Assembly: GCF_008806595.1 (NCBI RefSeq)
Contig: NZ_VZRB01000034.1
Span: 1-64,000, forward strand
From: Streptomyces luteolifulvus
GTDB lineage: Bacteria > Actinomycetota > Actinomycetes > Streptomycetales > Streptomycetaceae
Direction of reading: 5' to 3'
DNA length: 64,000 nt
Shown here: in pieces, positions 8,151 through 17,793 of the stretch
How positions within the stretch are numbered: the first letter of the stretch is position 1
How the letters are laid out: the number at the start of each line of letters is the position of its first letter
Notes under the pieces: generated by a model
Databases searched by the model: none
What the model was told of the DNA's origin: nothing
The model's input: only the letters and a program-made list of their open reading frames with translations
Position numbers and translations under genes: made by a program

Positions 8151-8417
8151 ATGCAGAAGCCCTTAGCGTCGCCGGATCAGGTAGCTCCCTGGGGACTCGG
8201 ACGCATGCGGCCCTACCCCGCTGCGGCTGTCCTTCCTGCCGCCCGGCCCGTACTCGACCCGCGCACGCAGGTCGCTGCCTGGGTCGACTCCGACGGCACG
8301 CCCATTCCCTCAGAGGCCAAGCACAAGCGGTCAGAGACGTCGAAGGAGACGAGCACGAAGACAAGCATGGACGGTACCCCAGACCAGGGGAGCGACCAGC
8401 AGGGAGACTCCGACTGA
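8151..8417 (+). CDS. tgmA: Putative ATP-grasp-modified RiPP precursor (tgmA-like), 88 aa
   Basis: This is probably the substrate peptide of the two downstream enzymes. The leader carries the family block PWGLGRMRPYP (residues ~13-23) and DPRTQVAAWVDSDGTPIP, both typical of ATP-grasp target peptides in actinobacteria. The C-terminal ~28 residues are rich in Thr, Ser, Asp, Glu, Lys and Gln (ETSKETSTKTSMDGTPDQ), as expected for a core in which acidic and hydroxyl or amine side chains are joined by ester or amide bonds. ATG 8151 has GAGGAG at ideal spacing. Its stop overlaps the start of the ATP-grasp gene. Confidence 0.85.
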   Translation: MQKPLASPDQVAPWGLGRMRPYPAAAVLPAARPVLDPRTQVAAWVDSDGTPIPSEAKHKRSETSKETSTKTSMDGTPDQGSDQQGDSD

Positions 8418-9385
8418 TGGCCGTGGGTGGGCCGCCCGTCCTTGTCATCACGCGCTTGGACGACGCGACGGCTGATGACGTGATCACCGAACTGAACCGG
8501 CGCCGCGTGCCAGTGGTCCGCCTGAACCCAGGCGACTTCCCCTCCGAGGTCACCGTGTCCGGCACCTTCGACAGCATCGGGCCCGGCGGCACCCTGGCCA
8601 CCTCGTCCCGAACCCTCGACGTGGGGAACGTCCGCTCGGTGTACTGGCGGCGGCCCACCCCCTACACCGCCGACCTCGCCCTCAGCGAGCAGGCCGCTCT
8701 CTGGGCGGTCGAAGAGGCCCGCTACGGGCTCGGCGGCATCCTCGCAGTCCTCCCCGGCGCCCACTACATCAACCACCCATGGCGCAACCGTGACGCCGAG
8801 TACAAGCCCGCACAGCTCGCCACCGCAGCCCACTGCGGCTTCACGATTCCCCCGACCCTGATCACGAACGACGCCTACCGCGCACGCCAGTTCATCACCG
8901 AGCACGGGCCGGTGATCTACAAACCGCTCAGGGAAACCGAGTACACCGACGGCACCGGCCGAGCCATGACGGTGTGGATCGAGGACGTCAACCCCCACCA
9001 GATCGACACCCGTATCCGGCACACCGCCCATCTCTTCCAGCAGCGCATCAGCAAGAGCGCCGACATCCGCCTTACCGCCGTCGGTGATCACATCACCGCC
9101 GTCCGGATCGACGGCTCACCCGGGATCGACTGGCGCCGCCACTACGAGGCACTCACTTACACCCTGATCCCCGTCCCGCCTGAGGTCACCAAAGGCGTCC
9201 GCGCCTACCTGGATGCCTGGGGTCTCGTCTTTGGTGCCTTCGACTTCGGACTCGGCACGGATGGCCGCTGGCACTGGTACGAGTGCAACCCCAATGGGCA
9301 ATGGGCCTGGTTCCCCGATCACATCACCGCCCCCATCACCAGCGCCCTCGCCGACCGTCTCGAGCACCCTCAAGGAACCCCATGA
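8417..9385 (+). CDS. tgmB: ATP-grasp ribosomal peptide maturase (SAV_5884 type), 322 aa
   Basis: An ATP-grasp ligase expected to form macrolactone or macrolactam links between side chains of the tgmA peptide using ATP. It has the typical opening VLVITRLDDATADDV, the substrate-side block VRSVYWRRPTPY (about residues 74-85), an ATP-binding centre with GPVIYKPL near 170, and the metal-binding end WYECNPNGQWAWFPD near residue 290. Length matches the family (about 320 aa). TGATG overlap with tgmA upstream and ATGA overlap with the methyltransferase downstream imply a coupled three-gene operon. Cytoplasmic. Confidence 0.93.
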   Translation: MAVGGPPVLVITRLDDATADDVITELNRRRVPVVRLNPGDFPSEVTVSGTFDSIGPGGTLATSSRTLDVGNVRSVYWRRPTPYTADLALSEQAALWAVEEARYGLGGILAVLPGAHYINHPWRNRDAEYKPAQLATAAHCGFTIPPTLITNDAYRARQFITEHGPVIYKPLRETEYTDGTGRAMTVWIEDVNPHQIDTRIRHTAHLFQQRISKSADIRLTAVGDHITAVRIDGSPGIDWRRHYEALTYTLIPVPPEVTKGVRAYLDAWGLVFGAFDFGLGTDGRWHWYECNPNGQWAWFPDHITAPITSALADRLEHPQGTP

Positions 9386-10506
9386 CCGACACCGCCGACC
9401 TGCGCCGCCGACTCGCCGGCACCGTCCCCACGGATGACCCCGCCTGGCGCCATGCCCTCCAACGGGTGTCGCGCGAACTCTTCCTCGGCAACGCCCTGTT
9501 TCGCCTCAACGGCACCCAGTGGGAACCCGTCCACCGCGACCAGATTGACCCCGGCGAGTGGCTGCGCCTCGTCTACCAGAACACGACCTGGGTCACACAG
9601 ATCGACGGTGTCAACGCGGCCGACGCTTCCGGCCCCATGGCCGGCCGCCCCACCTCGTCCAGCACGCTGCCCTCCCTGATCGTCCGCATGCTCGACCTCG
9701 CAGGCATCCGCGACGGTGACAAGGTGCTGGAGATCGGCACCGGCACCGGCTACTCCACCGCCATCCTCTGTGACCGCCTCGGAGACGAACGCGTCTTCTC
9801 TGTGGAGTACGACCCGCAGTTGGCCGCCGCGGCGGCTGAGCACATCCATGCCGCCGGTCACCACCCCACCCTGATCACCGGAGACGGCCTGGCTGGGCAC
9901 AAGGACGGCGCCACATACGACGCGATCATTGCCACCTGCGCCGTCCGCCACATCCCCCCAGCCTGGCTCCACCAAGTACGCGCTGGCGGCGCCATCACCA
10001 CCACGATCAGTGGATGGATGCTCGCGTCCGGACTCATCCGCCTCACCGTCCACGACGACGGCACCGCAACCGGTCGATTCACCGGCGACCAGATCGGCTA
10101 CATGCTCGCCCGCCCCCATGAACGCCCACCCCGCCCCACCTACTACCAGCACCCCGGCCACACGCGCCCCACCCGCGTAGACCCCGCCCTCCTAGACGAC
10201 TGGACCGGCCACTTCCTCGCCCAGCTCGCCGCACCCTCCGCCGAGCTCATGAACACCACCGGCGGCGTGATCCTGGTGGACGTCGCCACCGGATCGCAGG
10301 CATGGACCAAACCAGCCGGGAACAGCTGGCATGTCCACCAGCACGGCCCGCTCAACCTCTGGGACCAGGTGGAGGACGCCCTCACCACCTGGCAGAGTGC
10401 AGGCTCACCCCCACAATGCGACTTCGGCATGACCGTGAAAGCGGACGGCACACAGCAGGTATGGCTCGGGGCCCCCGACGGCCCCTCCTGGGGCCTACCC
10501 GTCTAA
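9382..10506 (+). CDS. tgmC: Methyltransferase of the ATP-grasp peptide system (PIMT-like), 374 aa
   Basis: Homologous in layout to protein-L-isoaspartate O-methyltransferase, with the SAM motif VLEIGTGTGYSTAIL at residues ~114-128 and acidic residue after VEYDPQ. In characterised relatives, this class methylates an Asp of the cross-linked peptide to form an aspartimide (imiditides such as fuscimiditide), so the product here may be an imide-bearing graspetide (inference). The true start is ATG 9382, which overlaps the tgmB stop; the in-frame upstream reading is a shadow. A strong hairpin about 90 bp downstream ends the operon. Confidence 0.92.
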   Translation: MTDTADLRRRLAGTVPTDDPAWRHALQRVSRELFLGNALFRLNGTQWEPVHRDQIDPGEWLRLVYQNTTWVTQIDGVNAADASGPMAGRPTSSSTLPSLIVRMLDLAGIRDGDKVLEIGTGTGYSTAILCDRLGDERVFSVEYDPQLAAAAAEHIHAAGHHPTLITGDGLAGHKDGATYDAIIATCAVRHIPPAWLHQVRAGGAITTTISGWMLASGLIRLTVHDDGTATGRFTGDQIGYMLARPHERPPRPTYYQHPGHTRPTRVDPALLDDWTGHFLAQLAAPSAELMNTTGGVILVDVATGSQAWTKPAGNSWHVHQHGPLNLWDQVEDALTTWQSAGSPPQCDFGMTVKADGTQQVWLGAPDGPSWGLPV

Positions 10507-10594
10507 CACCGCACGCACCGAGGAGCGAGGCCATGACCGACCCTCGCCCCCGGCCTCGGCCGCCACCGCAAGCCCTAACGCCCCGAGAACGACA

Positions 10595-10625
10595 ACGCCC
10601 CCACCGGCCCGACCGGCGGGGGCGT
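10595..10625 (+). terminator. Hairpin terminator after the tgm operon
   Basis: ACGCCCCC pairs with GGGGGCGT around an inner CCGG-CCCGA-CCGG stem, leaving one A-C mismatch. It lies about 90 bp after tgmC. Confidence 0.7.
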
Positions 10626-10658
10626 AGTGCCGCCAGTGCCCGACGGCCATGACGACGC

Positions 10659-11212
10659 GTGTACGCCCTAGACTTCCCCTACCCGGAGCTCAGCCCGGAA
10701 ACCGCCATCCATGCCGCGTACGCCGTCCTCGAAGCCGACCACACCGTCACCGTTACGCCCAGACCACCCGTCCAGGCCCGCGGGCCGCCCTGGTCGGGCT
10801 GGCCCGCGACGGAAGGGGATCCGGTGTTCCTGGTCGTACCCGACCCCGCCCACGGACTCGTCGCCGCCCCCAGGTCCTCCGATGGCCTCCCGCCCGGCAC
10901 CGAAAGATTCCTCGCCACCCAGGGGTTCACCTGGACGGCGGGATCGAGGCATACATCCGCCCGACCGACAACAGCCCCGAGGCCGTGGAACTCACCGCCG
11001 GCGCGCTCCCCGGCGCGCGCATCGAGGAGCAGTACCGACGTACACGGATCATCTGGCAGCACGATGCCCGGCAGCAGGGCGGGCCCGTCCAAGTGGACAG
11101 CGTGTGCGTCATCGTCGGCGCCTCCGGCGAGTCGGTGACCGTCGAAGCGTCCGGCCGCCCCGACCGGGTGATTCCCATACTGGCTGCGTTCGCCCAACCC
11201 ACGCAGGAGTGA
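10659..11212 (+). pseudogene. Hypothetical gene with one frameshift near 10935
   Basis: GTG 10659 opens a protein-like frame (YALDFPYPELSPETAIHAAY ... FLATQGFTW). At about 10930-10940 the coding signal moves to another frame, which reads GGIEAYIRPTDNSPEAVEL, then RTRIIWQHDARQQG, and ends in VIPILAAFAQPTQE at 11212. One indel would restore a ~185-aa protein. No known domain is seen. It is the first of four consecutive broken genes. Confidence 0.6.
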
Positions 11213-11220
11213 ACGGCCAG

Positions 11221-11289
11221 GTCAGGGGCGGGTTCCCACCCACAAAAGACACCATTATTGAACATGTGAGGCGGGGGCGCACCGCCCCC
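11221..11289 (+). promoter_or_regulatory. Regulatory module, site 3 (same order as the DUF932 promoter)
   Basis: GTCAGGGGCGGGTTC and AAAAGACACCATTATTGAAC repeat the module found at 2401-2445 with a few substitutions. A GGGGGCG-CAC-CGCCCCC hairpin at 11273-11289 occupies the place of the DUF932 leader hairpin. It precedes the broken 11412 gene, which suggests a shared regulon that has partly decayed. Confidence 0.55.
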
Positions 11290-11411
11290 CCAGGAACGGC
11301 CACCCGCCTCCGCCGCACGGCCCGACGACCAGCCAGCGCGAGCGGACCGCTCCTGCCATACGGCCCGGGCGGGGCGGACCCCCTCAACTCGCCTACGAGA
11401 AGGACGCGCAC

Positions 11412-12374
11412 GTGACCCACACACCTCAGCCCTCCGAGTGCCGCCAGGACGAGTCCGGCGCCGAACGATCACGCACGGGAGGAGACGCGGCGCGTACCGA
11501 CCTCCAGACGATGCGCCGCCTCTTGCGCCGCGAAATCTCCGGCACCATCAGCCTGCTCACCGATGAGCACGACTTCCGCGCCATGCGGCACTACCGCAGC
11601 TTCGCCTTCGACGACTACGCGACCTACCTGACATGGGTTGAAGACCTTCTCAGGGCCCGCGCCTCGCAGGGCACCCCACCATGCTCGCCCTCTTCGACGC
11701 CGAGGAGTACGCCGACTTCTGCGCCGACACCGGCCGCGACCCCGACAGCCCGTCCAGCCGCGCCCGCTTCACCGCCGAGATCACCACCACGGGCCCCACC
11801 ATCCCGTACGACGGCGAACCCCTGGCCGACCTCATCCCGCTCCTGATCGACGAAGCCGTCCGCAAGGCCACCTGGGAGTACGCTTCCACGCTCCTGGCCC
11901 GCCTCGGTCCCTGCGCCGCCTGCGGAAAGGATCGGCCAAGAGGCCTTCGCCCGCGCCCGAGACCTCCTCACGCGCATCCTCGACACGGCCGACCCCGGCC
12001 ACCGGCACCTGGTGTGCACCGTATCGGCAACGCCGCAAACACTGGCCGCCGTCCTGCACGCGGACACGGACGCCGACGGCGCCACCCAGCTCGACGACAC
12101 CGAAGCCCTGGAGTTCACCACAGTCCTCGTCCTCGGCCTCGCGGCCCTGCCCGGCGGACTCGTCATGCGGACCAGCACCCCGAGCACCACGGACCGCGTC
12201 TACGGCTGGCGGCTACGAGCGGGAAACCCCGAACCCCTCGCCGCCGGAGAAGTCTTCGACGCCTACTGCACCGACATCGACTCCGGCGACCCCATCTCCC
12301 CGGAACCGGGCGTCGACTACCGCGTACCGCCCGACCTCGGACCGGACGACCCGACGCCAGGACGCCACCGCTGA
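11412..12374 (+). pseudogene. Hypothetical plasmid-type gene broken by two frameshifts
   Basis: Three frames join into one plausible protein. The first runs from GTG 11412 to LTWVEDLLRARASQGTP. From about 11680 a second frame gives MLALFDAEEYADFCADTGRD and continues to TLLARLGPCAACGK. From about 11928 a third gives RIGQEAFARARDLLTRILDT, then VCTVSATPQTL, and ends at 12374 in PPDLGPDDPTPGRHR. Two single-base indels (near 11675 and 11925) account for this. The restored product would be about 320 aa with one CxxC pair (PCAACGK). Function unknown. It is driven by the site-3 module. Confidence 0.65.
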
Positions 12375-12431
12375 ACAGCCCCGGGTCGTCGCCCCTGGCA
12401 ACCCGCCCGCCAGGGCGACGACCCTCCCCTT

Positions 12432-12660
12432 CTCCCGATCCGAGTTGGGTGTAGCCGCGGCGCACCGTCCGGTACGCCGCCATCGAGCACGAGGGACGCC
12501 AGGACGCCACCAGGTCGTGGACCAGCTCCACGGGGATACGCGCTCAGCAGCCACGCCACCGCGACAGCCGCCGAGGACGCGGTACGCGAGCTGACCGACA
12601 GCCCGACGACGCCGAGATCCAGGCCGCTCACACGCGCAGCTGGCACCCGCGCGCCACGTG
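12432..12660 (+). pseudogene. Heavily decayed small gene
   Basis: Fragments in successive frames read naturally: RYAAIEHEGRQDAT, VVDQLHGDTR, SSHATATAAEDAVRELTDSP and DDAEIQAAHTRSWHPRAT followed by TGA at about 12660. At least three frameshifts in ~220 bp are needed. No intact frame exists and no family is recognised. Confidence 0.4.
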
Positions 12661-12769
12661 AACGCTCTGCCTTCCCGACCGCCCCCACCGCACCCGTCCG
12701 CATCGGCCGGCCCCGCCCGGCCGCGCTGCCCACACGCCGAACCGGCCCGTGGGCCAGGGAGGTTGAACC

Positions 12770-13100
12770 ATGTCCGTGTCCCACTCCGTGTACGCCGTCT
12801 ACGGCGGCGTGGTCGCGCCGCCCCGGGACCGGGAAGCACTCGCAAAGGCGCTGGACGCCCAGGCCGACCGCCCTGCCAGCGGGAACCTTCCGACGTGTGC
12901 GTGCCGTTGTTCACGGTCGGCGACGTCGAGCACACCGTTCTCGGGGCGGGTTACGAGCAGCTCGGGCCCAACACGTACCGGGCAGTTCCCTCCCTGCCGG
13001 TCAGTGGCGATGGGACGACGCCCTGCTTGAGCAGGTGAGGAATGTGGGGCTCACGGTCCTGTCCGGTCCGTGCTGGCACATCGTGCACGACCTGAGCTGA
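12770..13100 (+). pseudogene. Hypothetical small gene broken by two frameshifts
   Basis: ATG 12770 starts SVSHSVYAVYGGVVAPP and REALAKALDAQADRPASGN. Near 12888 the coding signal moves to DVCVPLFTVGDVEHTVLG and on to YEQLGPNTYRAVPSLPVSG. Near 13005 it moves again to WDDALLEQVRNVGLTVLSGP, ending CWHIVHDLS at 13100. The restored product would be about 110 aa. Unknown family. Confidence 0.55.
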
Positions 13101-13187
13101 GGCCGGGACCCGTCGGCTGTCCGACCGCCGCACGAGGCGCCGCAGACACTCCCACGAAGCCACGTTCTCGCAGTTCAGATGGCATCT

Positions 13188-13280
13188 CAAAAGACACTAT
13201 TATGTCATTTGAACGGGGGTGGTGACACCCGAAACGCCCCAATTCGCCGTACAGCAAGGAGAAGGAGGCCGCATGGCCAC
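13188..13280 (+). promoter_or_regulatory. Promoter-like site 4 and truncated gene start
   Basis: AAAAGACACTATTATGTCATTTG matches sites 1-3, and a weak GGGTG/CACCC hairpin follows. Downstream, AAGGAGAAGGAGG and ATG 13273 open a frame (ATAVSTPTAGRFLQ) that loses protein character within 20-30 codons, where it runs into the opposite-strand 13333-13515 gene. This looks like the 5' end of another member of the regulon cut off by rearrangement. Confidence 0.4.
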
Positions 13281-13332
13281 CGCCGTCTCGACCCCGACCG
13301 CGGGAAGGTTCCTCCAGACTGCCCCATCGTTG

Positions 13333-13515
13333 TCACTGGTAGGCGCTGACGGCAGCCAGATACAGAGCGCAGGCGGTGCCGGTGGCGCTGGCGCCGATCA
13401 TGAGAGCCATGGCGGGTTGGGCGCCGGCGTGCCAGGCGGTGAGGGCGGCGGCGCAGCCGATGTGCAGGGCCACCGAGAGCCCCAATAGCAGCATCAGCAC
13501 CTGGAGCGTAGACAT
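13333..13515 (-). CDS. Small membrane protein, 60 aa
   Basis: Two predicted membrane helices (residues ~5-25 and ~35-57) separated by a short polar turn (TAWHAGAQP). ATG 13515 has AAGGAG eight bases upstream, which supports it over the opposite-strand reading. Size and hydrophobicity recall small Spd-like spread proteins of Streptomyces conjugative plasmids, but no specific match is claimed. Confidence 0.6.
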   Translation of the reverse strand: MSTLQVLMLLLGLSVALHIGCAAALTAWHAGAQPAMALMIGASATGTACALYLAAVSAYQ

Positions 13516-13726
13516 CGGGGTCTCCTTGGATGAGCGGTCCCCTCCGTTGGGTGGACCAGATGAGAGCGACGCTGCCTGTCCGGCGGAATGTCCTGCCGCT
13601 GTCTGCCGCAGAGTTGGACAGGACCGCTACCGCGCTGCTGCTAGCGGGGCTGAGGCTTTCGATGTCTGACGGTGTCCTGAGCGGACGCCACCAGACATTG
13701 GTAGGTACGGGCGAGGGAGTGGGACG

Positions 13727-15774
13727 TTGTTCTTCGCGGAACTGCGAAGGGTGGGCATACTCAAACGGGATCGGCTGGGTGGGCGGCCGACGGACAATGC
13801 GCTGTCCAAACTTCCGCAACCGCCGGTGTCCCGGGACACGGTCGGTGCGTGGCTGCGTGGGGAACGCTTCCCTCAACAGGTGGAGCCGCTGCTGGCCGTC
13901 GTGGGGGAGATCCGGGCGGAGGCCGTCCGCCGAGGCCTCCTGGATACCCCGGCCAACGGGGAATCGGGCGGGAGTGTTGCAGAGCTGCTGGCCGAGGACC
14001 GCTGGCGTGGAGCGTGGAAGGCCGAGCAGCAACGCCGAACCCGGTCAAACCAAGAGGGTGCGGAGCGCCGGCAGGCCCGCAAGGCCTTGGAAGACGAGGA
14101 GCGGCGGGGTCGTCAGGCGGCGTTGGCCGACCGTCCCCGTCCGGTGCGGTTCTGGACCTCGAAGCGGCTCGGGGTGCACCCGGCCATCCCCGGGCACCCC
14201 ACCGCCCCGGGCGGCCCCGACTTCGTGCTGCCTGCCTACGTGCGACGCCCTCATGACGACCTTTTGTACACACGTCTGGCCTCCGCGGTGACGGACTGCG
14301 CGTCGCTGCTGGTGGTGGTGTGCGGAGCTTCGTGTACCGGCAAGACCCGTACCTCCATGGAGGCGCTCAAAGCGGTGCCTGACGACTTCCAGCTGCTCTT
14401 TCCCACCGACGCCGATAGCCTCCTGGCTATGCTGGCCACAGATGCGCTGGGCCCGGGCACCGTGCTGTGGCTGAACGAGGCCCAGCACTACCTGGACGGC
14501 CACGCCGGCGAAGCCGCCGCGGCCGCACTACTGCGCCGCCTTGATGCCGACGGCCCGTTCATCGCACTCGCCACCTTGTGGCCCGACCACGACAAAACCC
14601 TCACCACCGCTCCCATGTCCAAGGACGACCCCGACCCCCACCGGCAGGCCCGGATGTTGCTGGCCCAGGCCCACTACGTCCACGTTCCTGCCTCCTTCGC
14701 CGACCACATGGACACCGTCCACGAAGCCGCCGACCAAGATGCGTCCCTGGCCGCAGCCTTGGAGGCTGGAGGAACCGACATCACCCAGATCCTGGCGGCC
14801 GGACCGGACCTGGTGGCTCACTACGATCATCCGGATGGCCCACACGGCGTTCACGGCAAGGCCCTGATCAGCGTGGCCATGGACGCCCACCGCCTTGGAA
14901 TCACCGGGCCGTTACCGCTGGACTTCCTGCACGATGCGGCACCCGGCTATCTCACCAGCAGTGAACGCGCCACCGCCGGCCCCGACACCTGGTTCGCCCC
15001 CGCTCTCACCCACGCCCGAACCCTGGTCAGACACATCATCAGCCCGCTCCAGGATGTGCCCCGCTCCTCCGGGATGGGCGCGCTGCCCGGCATGGTCACT
15101 CTCGCCGACTATCTTCAGCAGCACGGCCGCCGAACCCGACAGCGCCTCTGCCCACCCGCCACGTTCTGGAACGCCGCCACCCATCACCTCACCAAAACCG
15201 ATGGCCTCATTCGCCTCGCACAGGCCGCAGAATCTCGGCATCGTCTTCGCCATGCCGCACACCTGTACTGCGCCGCCGTTGAATCCGGAGACTCCCTGGC
15301 CCTTACCTTGCTGACGCACATGCGGAAGAAGGCTGGGGATCTGGAAGGGGCCGAGCGGCTGTTGCGCAGCGCCGCTGATGCCGGCAACTGCCAAGCCATG
15401 ATGATGCTGGCCACCAACGGACAGATGGCCGTGGGAGAGAAGGAAGCCGCCCGACTGTGGCGTGCCGCCGCCAGGGCCGGAAACCCCAGAGCCATGGCGC
15501 ATGTGGCAGAGAGGCAAGAGAAAGCCGGGGCCAAGAGGAGAGCCGCCTGGCTCTGGCGAGCCGCCGCCAACGCCGGACACAGCCCTGCCCTGGCACATCT
15601 GGCGAGGTTACGAGAATACGCTGGGGACTTAGAAGAGGCCGCGCGGCTGTACCGCGCCGCTGTTGATGCCGGAAATCCCATAATCCTGGAGGATCTGGCG
15701 AGGCTTCGGGAGAACGCCGGGGACCAGGAGGGAGCTGCGCGGCTGTACCGCGAGTACCGCACCATAGACGGAAA
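13727..15774 (+). pseudogene. HTH-STAND-type NTPase with TPR/Sel1-like repeats, 5' part (split by IS)
   Basis: The intact gene would encode 915 aa. An N-terminal helix-turn-helix region (residues ~20-50, VSRDTVGAWLRGERFPQ) is followed by a basic linker, then a P-loop NTPase with Walker A GASCTGKT at ~200 and Walker B TVLWLNEAQHYLD at ~246, and by ~31-residue helical repeats (AADAGN..AM..LA..R..AG..EEA.RLYR) from about residue 500. STAND-like ATPases with repeat sensors often act as conflict or defence switches. The start is TTG 13727, the only in-frame start. An IS is inserted after 15774, so the encoded fragment runs into IS sequence and is truncated. Confidence 0.85.
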
Positions 15775-17793
15775 CCCGAGTTCGACAGTTGGTGGGCATG
15801 CGGGGCGGGTTGGCCGTGGATCTGTGCAGGTGAGAGACGTGGTGCCCCTTCAGGGTCGTCCGAAGGCGTGGGCAAACGAATTGGTGATGGTATTGCTCTG
15901 ATCTGGGCTGTTGCCCGATGATGCGGGCATGTACTTGCGGAAGATCCAGCGGCGGAACAAGGACGGGTCGGTGGTGCGCTACCTCCAGCTCGCCCACAAC
16001 CGGCGCAAGGACGGCACGACCCAGGCGGAAGTGCTGGTCAACTTCGGCCGCGAGGACCGCCTGGACGTCGACGGGCTGCGCCGCCTGGTCGCCTCGATCA
16101 ACCGCTACCTCGGCGACGAGGACGACGCCGCCGCCCCGCTGGGCGCCGAGGCCGGCCCGCTGACCGTGGAGTCCTCCCGGCCGCTCGGCGCCGGCTGGCT
16201 GCTCGACGGGCTGTGGAGACTCCTGGGCATCGACACCGCGCTGGCCTCCCGCATCGGCGGGCGGAAGTTCCGCACCGACATCGAGCGCACCCTCTTCGCG
16301 CTGGTCGCCAACCGGGCCATCGCCCCCGCCTCCAAGCTCGCCGCCGCTGACTGGGCCATCTTCGACCAGGTGATCCCCGGCCTGCAGACGCTCGCCGAAC
16401 AGCACGCCTACCGGGCCATGGACCTGCTCATCGAGGCCGACACCCAGGGCGCTGTGCAGGAGGCCGTGTTCTTCTCCGCCGCCCACCTGCTCAACCTCGA
16501 AGTCGACCTGGTCTTCTTCGACACCACCTCGACCTACTTCGAACGCGACGAAGCCGACGACCCTGACGGCGAGGGCAGCAGCCTGCGCCAGTACGGGCAC
16601 TCCAAGGACCACCGCAAGGACTTGCCGCAGATCGTCATCGGACTGGCCGTCACCCGCGAGGGCATCCCGGTTCGCTGCTGGATCTGGCCCGGTGGCACCA
16701 ACGACCAGACTGTCATCACCGAGGTCAAGGACGGCCTGCGCGACTGGCGGCTCGGCCGGGTGGTCACCGTCTGCGACACCGGCTTCTCCTCCGAGGCCAA
16801 CCAGGCATACCTGCGCCGGGCCGGCGGTCACTACATCACCGGCATCAAGATGCGCGAAGGCTCGAACCTCGCCGACCAGGCGCTTTCCCGCCAAGGCCGC
16901 TACCAGCAGGTGCGCGACAACCTGCGCGTCAAGGAGGTCCGCCTCGACGGCGATGACGGCCGACGCTGGATCATCTGCCACAACCCCGCCGAAGCCGAGC
17001 GCGACGCTGCCCGCCGAGAAGACCAACTCGCCGCAATCCGTGAGGAATTGGGGCGGATCAAGGCCGCTCGCGGGGCGGACGCGAGGAAGACGAAAGCCAA
17101 GGCGGTCAAGGACGGCAAGCGCCCGGCCGCCCCCTCGGATACGCCCCACCGCAAGGCCGAGTGCGCGCTGCGTGACCACCCCGCCCTCGGCCGGTGGCTC
17201 AAGCAGCACCCGACCACGGGCCGACTGTCCATCAACACCGCCAAGGTCGCCGCCGAGGCCCGGCTCGACGGCAAGTACCTGCTGGCCACCAGCGACCCGG
17301 ACCTGTCCGCCGAGGACGTCGCGCTCGGTTACAAGAACCTGCTGGAAGCCGAACGCGCCTTCCGCACGATGAAGTCGACCTTGGACCTGCGGCCGGTCTA
17401 CCACCGCCTGGACGAACGGATACGCGCCCACGTGCTGCTGTGCTGGCTCGCGCTGCTGTTGATCCGGGTCGCCGAACGCCGCACCGAGTGGACCTGGCCC
17501 AAGATCGCCGCCGAGCTCGGCCGCATCCACCAGGTCACCCTCTCCGGCCCGGCCGGCAGCCTCCAGCAGACCACCCGCCTGACCGACACCCAGGCCAAAC
17601 TCTTCAAGGACTGCGGCGTGTCACTTCCGCCAAAGATGAGCGGCCTCAAGACTCCCGAATAGCCCCTGAGCTGGGAAAACATGCTCCGGAGCCGTGGGCA
17701 AACGGCCCCGGCGCTGCCTCATGCCCGTCACCGCAGGTCAGCCCACAGATCCGGCCCCGCCGTATGCCCACCAACTGTCGAACTCGGGGGAAA
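15770..17793 (+). mobile_element. Complete IS1634-family-like insertion sequence with 5-bp target duplication
   Basis: The element spans 15775-17788 (2014 bp). Its ends are inverted repeats: CCCGAGTTCGACAGTTGGTG at the left matches the complement of the right end, and the match continues with interruptions for about 40 bp. It is flanked by a direct repeat GGAAA at 15770-15774 and 17789-17793, the target duplication. Removing the element and one GGAAA restores a continuous frame in the STAND gene, so insertion is recent relative to decay of the host gene. Confidence 0.93.
15929..17662 (+). CDS. IS1634-like DDE transposase, 577 aa
   Basis: Catalyses transposition of the enclosing IS. The DDE residues are visible: VFFDTTSTYFE (first Asp, about residue 197), VTVCDTGFSSEANQAYL (second Asp, about 284) and LLEAERAFRTMKSTLDLRPV (Glu, about 472), followed by HRLDERIRAHVLLCWLALLL, all typical for this family. 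Length is normal and no frame break is seen, so it may be active. ATG 15929 is preferred; a TTG at 15911 is also in frame. Single gene of the element. Confidence 0.93.
   Translation: MYLRKIQRRNKDGSVVRYLQLAHNRRKDGTTQAEVLVNFGREDRLDVDGLRRLVASINRYLGDEDDAAAPLGAEAGPLTVESSRPLGAGWLLDGLWRLLGIDTALASRIGGRKFRTDIERTLFALVANRAIAPASKLAAADWAIFDQVIPGLQTLAEQHAYRAMDLLIEADTQGAVQEAVFFSAAHLLNLEVDLVFFDTTSTYFERDEADDPDGEGSSLRQYGHSKDHRKDLPQIVIGLAVTREGIPVRCWIWPGGTNDQTVITEVKDGLRDWRLGRVVTVCDTGFSSEANQAYLRRAGGHYITGIKMREGSNLADQALSRQGRYQQVRDNLRVKEVRLDGDDGRRWIICHNPAEAERDAARREDQLAAIREELGRIKAARGADARKTKAKAVKDGKRPAAPSDTPHRKAECALRDHPALGRWLKQHPTTGRLSINTAKVAAEARLDGKYLLATSDPDLSAEDVALGYKNLLEAERAFRTMKSTLDLRPVYHRLDERIRAHVLLCWLALLLIRVAERRTEWTWPKIAAELGRIHQVTLSGPAGSLQQTTRLTDTQAKLFKDCGVSLPPKMSGLKTPE

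Noticed and set aside
10533..10652. 39-codon frame after tgmC with GAGGAG in front
   Set aside because: Low-complexity Pro/Arg and it overlaps the terminator hairpin; not convincing as a gene.
15629..17530. 633-codon minus-strand frame
   Set aside because: Antisense to the transposase, rich in Val/Gly/Asp repeats, with no start signal or domain; a shadow of biased codon use.
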